Below, one piece after another: positions 8,266 to 12,243 of a DNA stretch of 12,243 nt (position 1 is the first letter of the stretch; each line of letters opens with the position of its first letter). The translations under genes and the position numbers were made by a program. The notes below the pieces were generated by a model. The model saw nothing but the letters and a program-made list of their open reading frames with translations, was not told where the DNA came from and ran no database searches. The stretch comes from Lunasporangiospora selenospora (Eukaryota > Mortierellomycota > Mortierellomycetes > Mortierellales > Mortierellaceae). The stretch spans positions 1 to 12,243 of the forward strand of contig JAABOA010000318.1 of the NCBI GenBank assembly GCA_015680635.1. The letters are read 5' to 3'.

Positions 8266-8730
8266 ACAAATCTATAGACCTATGGCTTAATCTCAGCGGA
8301 TCGACGCAACAGAGCGTCTCTGTCGCTTATAATACCACAGTCAAAAAAGTCCTCTACAATGGATTTATCTCTTCCAATATTTGAAATTCACTTGTACAGG
8401 AACATAGGCAGCCTTTCCACTACTCATGCGAACCTGATAAGTATGATTCAGGAGCCGAAGCTCTATTCATATTCAATTGAGTATCGGAAAAGGCGGTAAT
8501 CGTCGCGTTCTAGCACGGATTCTGGCTTAGAGGCGTTCAGCCATAATCCAACGGACGAAAGCTTTGGGCCATTACCTGCTCAGGTAGGCCTAAATACCAA
8601 ATATCCAACTTGAGTGTTCCTCTCGTACTAACTCAAACTACTATTGCAACAACACGTCGCTATGGGACGCTTGAGACCGAATAGAGACCTATCCCGATAG
8701 AGCCACGGTCTATCTGTATCATTTCCCATG
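8266..8730 (-). rRNA. 28S rRNA 3'-terminal fragment, probably a pseudogene
   Basis: Read on the - strand, this matches the last ~450 nt of nuclear fungal 28S/25S rRNA. The sarcin-ricin loop AGTACGAGAGGAAC is intact (8616-8629). The near-universal block around GGCTGAACGCCTCTAAG (8517-8549) is present, as are TGCTAGAACGCGA just after it and GATCCGCTGAGATTAAGCC near the end (8284-8303). The terminal GATTTGT-like end falls at about 8266-8272. 5' to the sarcin-ricin loop the match degrades. TAGACCGT is seen near 8707-8714, but the peptidyl-transferase motif that should follow (GTGAGACAG) is not there, and the bases between it and the loop are scrambled. No further 28S can be followed beyond about 8730. 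Truncation, isolation among protein genes and loss of catalytic-core bases argue for a nonfunctional copy. Comparison is with remembered rRNA sequence, so exact boundaries are approximate. Confidence 0.82.
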
Positions 8731-9426
8731 TTGTGCATTTGTCTGTCTCAGACGCGAAGAGAGCCGCAGACAAACGGCATGTCCAGAAATGGCTGAACGC
8801 CTACCCTCTTGCTCTCCTCTCCCCCAGCCACCGGAATCAAAACACGCGGCTCCCTTCTCCAGGCCTCCGAACCTCTGGGACCGACGAAGTCAGGCTCTCC
8901 AGCGACCGTGTCTGGCCAAAGCTGCTGATCAACGCTGCAGTTGCCATTCTTATTGCATCCTTTCTCTTGTAAGGAATTCGCCATTGCCTCTATCTTTCCA
9001 TCCACGACCCATCATAATTGGCATCTCGTTCGCTTTCTTGTCCCATCATAATTGGCATCCCGTCCACTTTCTAGTCCCTTCATTCCACAACCTTTCGGTC
9101 TTCCCCCTCCCACGTAATCTGACATTGTTCCTGGAGAGGTGTGCTAGCGAACGGAAGCATTCCCTTTGCAAAAAGACTTTTCAGGCGCACTTTTGCTCGC
9201 ATTGGCAGAAATGTAATTTCGCTGGGCGCGATTACTATCCACCCTTCATGCTGGAGAATACTCGTCGAGACAGTCATTGAAGCTGCCCTAGACTGATCAG
9301 TCCTCTCTATTTTTCCTCCATCCGTAGAAGAGTCTAAGAACAAACAAAGGACGGGTGCATTCCCATTTTCTACTCCATCTTTTCCATAACCTTCCCCTAC
9401 CGACGCGGGGACCGCTTGTGTGCAGG
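8731..9426 (+). promoter_or_regulatory. Upstream region of the PPR gene, no convincing gene
   Basis: Several frames are open here but none shows a family signature. One + frame ends at TAA 8970-8972 with a short hydrophobic end (LLINAAVAILIASFLL), and a GTAAGG donor-like site overlaps that stop (8969). The region is C/T-rich on the + strand, as expected for a fungal promoter and leader. GTGTGCAG immediately before the ATG at 9427 resembles a splice acceptor, so a 5'-untranslated intron is possible. A 34-bp tandem duplication is described separately. Confidence 0.4.
9008..9075 (+). repeat. 34-bp tandem duplication
   Basis: Two abutting 34-bp units, 9008-9041 and 9042-9075, both start CCCATCATAATTGGCATC and end in a CTTTCT-containing segment. 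They differ at about 4 of 34 positions. Because 34 is not a multiple of three, the unit would shift frame, which fits noncoding DNA. Confidence 0.9.
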
Positions 9427-12243
9427 ATGCACAAGACGACACGGCAGATTTGGACCGCCGGTTCATCGTCTGCACCCTGTTTAATGTGTGACCTCCAGCT
9501 TTTGTCACAGGTCGCGATTTCACTCCGGAAACAACATGCTTCAACCACCACGGCCATTCGAGCAGCGTCTACCTCGTTTGTGGGTTCTTCGGCGCGAACA
9601 CAACACCAGGGCGCGCATTTGCATTCGCAGCATCGACGTCGGGCAGGTCGATCAGTAATGACCTCAGCATCGGCTGTGTCCCCACCTTTTCAGCAACATC
9701 ACCGACAAAAGTGCCAGGAGCATACAAAGCGACTCTCACCCAACCCAACCATGTTGGAAGTCTCACGCCGATCGCCTGTGTCGGTCGCATCATTGACAAC
9801 GACTGAACCCCTCTGTGCTTCAATGGGTGTAGTTGGGTCTTCGCGCCATCAATTGATCTGCAAATATACCACGAAGGCTGGAGCTGCCGCTGCGATGGAT
9901 CTGTCCACAAGGTGTACACCAACACCATCTGTGTTGGCTGCTACACGACCAAGTAGTGTGCGTGCGTCTTATTCACAGCGCCCAAGTGCCTCAATGGCAT
10001 TTTCTACTGCTAGGTGAGTTGACCGTCAGCTATTGTAGAAAGAACCCAGGGATTACTTTGTCATAGTCTCAGGGTACCGCGACTATACTCGATCCAGACT
10101 GTATTTTCTTCTCTCATACCAGAGGCTAACCTCAATATAACCGTACTTTTGCAATCCCAGACATTTTTCCAAATCAACACCGACCTCCGCTATTGCAACT
10201 AATCTTGAGGCTGAACTGAGCGCGACTTCTCCACCTCTCTCTTCCTCCGAGTTGTCATCGTCATTATCAGGAGAACGGTCACCTATCCTGAACATTTCAA
10301 TAGCAGTGGAAAGGACAGTATCAGCATCCGGTGATATGCAATTTTTGTTTCCAGACAACGTTGCCAAGCTTTCAGCCTCTTCTCAGGACTCTCAAGGCTC
10401 GTCGTCGTCCTCTGACACATCCGCCCCATTATCCTCTGCAGGAGAATTCGACGATACTTCAGTCAATGAGAGTGACGATATTTTGGGGGAAAAGTTGGCC
10501 TCGGGGATGGAGGAGCTTGAGCGGGCGCTTGAAGAATCAGGAGCGCGGCAAGGGCCATCCCCTTGGCTTAATGCATCGATGGTGCCTGGGACAGAACATG
10601 AAGAAGCACTCCGGAAATCCATCTACAATCGCGAACCAGTTGAAGTCTGGTGGCCCTTGTATGAAACGGTAGCCAAATCATGGAGAGAAACTGACTCTAG
10701 ATCGAATGGAAAGCATCTCCAAGACGACTTTTCATCCAAAGGAAACATTGGTGGTGGTAGCAGAGATGATGTTTCAAGATCTAAGTATCATCTTGGACGG
10801 ACAGACTTCCAGCGGATTGTCGCTGCACTCAAGATCGCGCCCATAACCTCCAAGGGAGCCTTTTCGAAGCAAGAACCTCTCCGGCGACTTAACCGGGTGT
10901 TTATTGACTTTCATATGGCAATGACGCGCCCCAAGTCTAATGTCTCGGTTTATAAAGGCTTCTTGGCGACACTCAGGTTCTGGAGGTTGGAAGATCAGAT
11001 TCCTCGGTTTGTTCGACGGATGAAAGCGGAAATTATCATCCAGGGACGGACTTCAGTTGACGTGTTTACAAGTTCTGATGATCTTTTAACTACCTCTGAA
11101 CCATGGTCTGAGCTGAAAATGGAAGCAAGAGAAGCGGTAGAAACAGGGGATAATGCGACAGTAGTGATGAACGAATTCATCCGAGAAGGTCCTCAGGAGC
11201 AGTATCACGACTTGATGCAGGTGCTTGCCGAGTTGGGTCAAGCGGATTCTTTACTCCGGTGCCTCGAAGAACTAAAAAGTGGACAGTATCAGGACTTGGA
11301 TCTAAAGCCGACAATCCTCGCCTACGATACAGTACTAAAAGCCCTGATTAGATGTCGTGATAGCGAGGGTGTGGCTAGGATACTTCAAGAGATGAATGAC
11401 CCAAAAAGTATCGTGCGCCCGAGATTGTCGACGTTCAACATTTTGCTGAGCACCCACCTCTACGACAAGGACAAAAGGGCAACACAACAGGTTTTCGAGG
11501 GGCTGTTGTTATCAGACATTCGACCCAATATCTTTACGTTCAACTTGATGATGGAAGGATACCTCAAGATGAATGAGATCGATATGGTCTATGGCTACTA
11601 CAAAGGCTTGGGCGAGTATGGTCTCGTGCCTAACATAAAGACTTATCGGATCTTGATGAAAACCTATTTGCAACAGGGTTATCTAGAAAAGGTCCTGGAA
11701 CTCTTTTCCCAACTCAAGGAAAGCCCTCAAGATAGCCTGGGCATGAGCAGCGAAGATTACAGAGTGCTGATGCAAGCATTGGCAGACCACGGAAGACTCC
11801 CAGACGCATTGACATTGCTCCAGGATCTGAAGAATACCTCGAAGACAGTATCTGTCACAACACCAATCTACAACGTGTTCTTGACCCACTATGCGAGACG
11901 AGGAGAAATAGAGAAGGCGCGGCTGGTTCTGGACAAAATCATTGAGGAGCGATTGCCAGTTGTTGATGGGAGCGTGAACCCACTCATTCGCGCTTATTTG
12001 GTCCGTGAGGATTTAGTCAAGGTGGGAGAGATGGTCGGACTGATGGATCGATTTGGATTCCGTCCTTCGACAGCAACGTACAACATCATGATCCACTCGA
12101 CCAAGCATAGTGGAGGCATTGAGGTGGCCGAGAAACTTTACCGACGCATGCAGGAGGAACGTTCCCGACCGGATATCTACACGTTCAACACAATGCTAGA
12201 TCTCATTGTCAGGGGGCTGATTACAGTCAACCAAGAGCGCACA
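9427..12243 (+). CDS. Pentatricopeptide-repeat protein, probably mitochondrial (3' end outside window)
   Basis: Exon 1 is 9427-10013 and exon 2 runs from 10161 past the right edge; joined they give 890 codons with no stop. The N-terminus is rich in A, R, S and T with few acidic residues (LLSQVAISLRKQHASTTTA), consistent with a mitochondrial targeting sequence. ATG 9427 is the first in frame; ATG 9484 is an alternative. A serine-rich acidic linker spans about residues 205-340. From about residue 577 to the edge there are nine recognisable PPR units of about 35 residues, for example IFTFNLMMEGYLKMNEIDMV, IYNVFLTHYARRGEIEKARL and ATYNIMIHSTKHSGGIEVAE; the ninth (IYTFNTMLDLIVRGL) is cut by the window end. 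PPR proteins bind single-stranded RNA and in fungi mostly act in mitochondrial mRNA processing, stability or translation. I cannot assign it to a named factor such as Pet309 or Aep3. Confidence 0.9.
10014..10160 (+). other. Intron of the PPR gene
   Basis: Donor is AG|GTGAGT at 10014; acceptor is ATCCCAG ending at 10160. CTAAC near 10126-10130 is a suitable branch site about 35 nt upstream. The junction is phase 2. Earlier AGs at 10097 and 10124 keep phase but read into TAA at 10138, and the remaining candidates are out of phase or too close, so this acceptor is preferred. Confidence 0.82.

Noticed and set aside
8641-8730. Explanation of the 28S damage by a single clean ~130-nt deletion
   Set aside because: AAGCGTCCCATAGCGAC near 8655-8672 resembles a segment further upstream in 28S, but a continuous degraded alignment through TAGACCGT fits about as well. 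I cannot decide between them by eye.
8531-8802. 14-bp inverted repeat (AGGCGTTCAGCCAT at 8531, its complement at 8789)
   Set aside because: One arm is a conserved 28S block, and the match does not extend further. A 14-bp pair is near chance expectation in a window this size.
8789-9280. 163-codon + strand frame starting MAERLPSCS
   Set aside because: It crosses the frame-shifting 34-bp tandem duplication, has Pro/Cys/His-rich composition typical of CT-rich promoter DNA, and shows no motif.
9080-9544. 154-codon - strand frame
   Set aside because: It is antisense to the promoter and first exon of the PPR gene, without recognisable domains.
9536-9658. Alternative PPR start in another frame (MLQPPRPFEQRLPRLWVLRR)
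   Set aside because: It resembles a mitochondrial presequence but stops at 9656 without a good donor to rejoin the PPR frame. The chosen frame is open for the whole exon and splices in phase.
9569-9928. 119-codon - strand frame
   Set aside because: It is antisense within exon 1 of the PPR gene and is the expected shadow of that exon.
1-12243. CRISPR array, tRNA genes, intact transposon ends, bacterial-type operons
   Set aside because: I saw no regularly spaced repeats, no cloverleaf with a T-loop motif, no transposase or reverse-transcriptase motif, and the gene structure is eukaryotic.

Overview
The window is nuclear DNA of a fungus. Its genes are split by short GT-AG introns (79-147 nt) with CTAAC/TACTAA-like branch sites, start codons follow pyrimidine-rich leaders, the proteins carry long disordered and poly-Q segments, and there is a fragment of eukaryotic-type 28S rRNA. 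The overall style fits an early-diverging filamentous fungus such as Mortierellomycotina/Mucoromycota. That placement is an inference from style; no marker here proves it.

Layout, left to right. (1) 1-1577, + strand: the 3' part of a large, apparently disordered protein that enters the window inside a poly-Q tract. I do not recognise the family. (2) 2152-6445, + strand: a seven-exon gene for a 1219-residue F-box protein. It has an acidic disordered N-terminus, an F-box, WD40 repeats, and a tail with one good and two weak ubiquitin-interacting motifs (UIMs). This is the architecture of yeast Ufo1, a substrate receptor of SCF ubiquitin ligases. All seven exons join in phase. (3) 6446-8265: no confident gene. 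It holds a pair of diverged 75-bp direct repeats (175 bp apart) and a decayed protein-coding relic on the + strand (about 6967-7963). (4) About 8266-8730, - strand: the 3' end of a 28S rRNA gene, isolated and eroded. The sarcin-ricin loop and terminal helices are recognisable, but the peptidyl-transferase segment is altered, so it is probably a pseudogene. (5) 8731-9426: upstream region of the next gene, with a 34-bp tandem duplication. (6) 9427 to the right edge, + strand: a two-exon gene for a pentatricopeptide-repeat (PPR) protein, open at the window end. It probably acts on mitochondrial RNA.

The genes do not form a functional cluster. The ubiquitin-ligase receptor and the PPR protein are ordinary, independent nuclear genes in the same orientation, separated by about 3 kb of decayed material. 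That 3-kb island (direct repeats, broken coding relic, truncated 28S) is the most unusual part of the window. I found no convincing new multi-gene system, no tRNA, no CRISPR-like array and no intact transposon.
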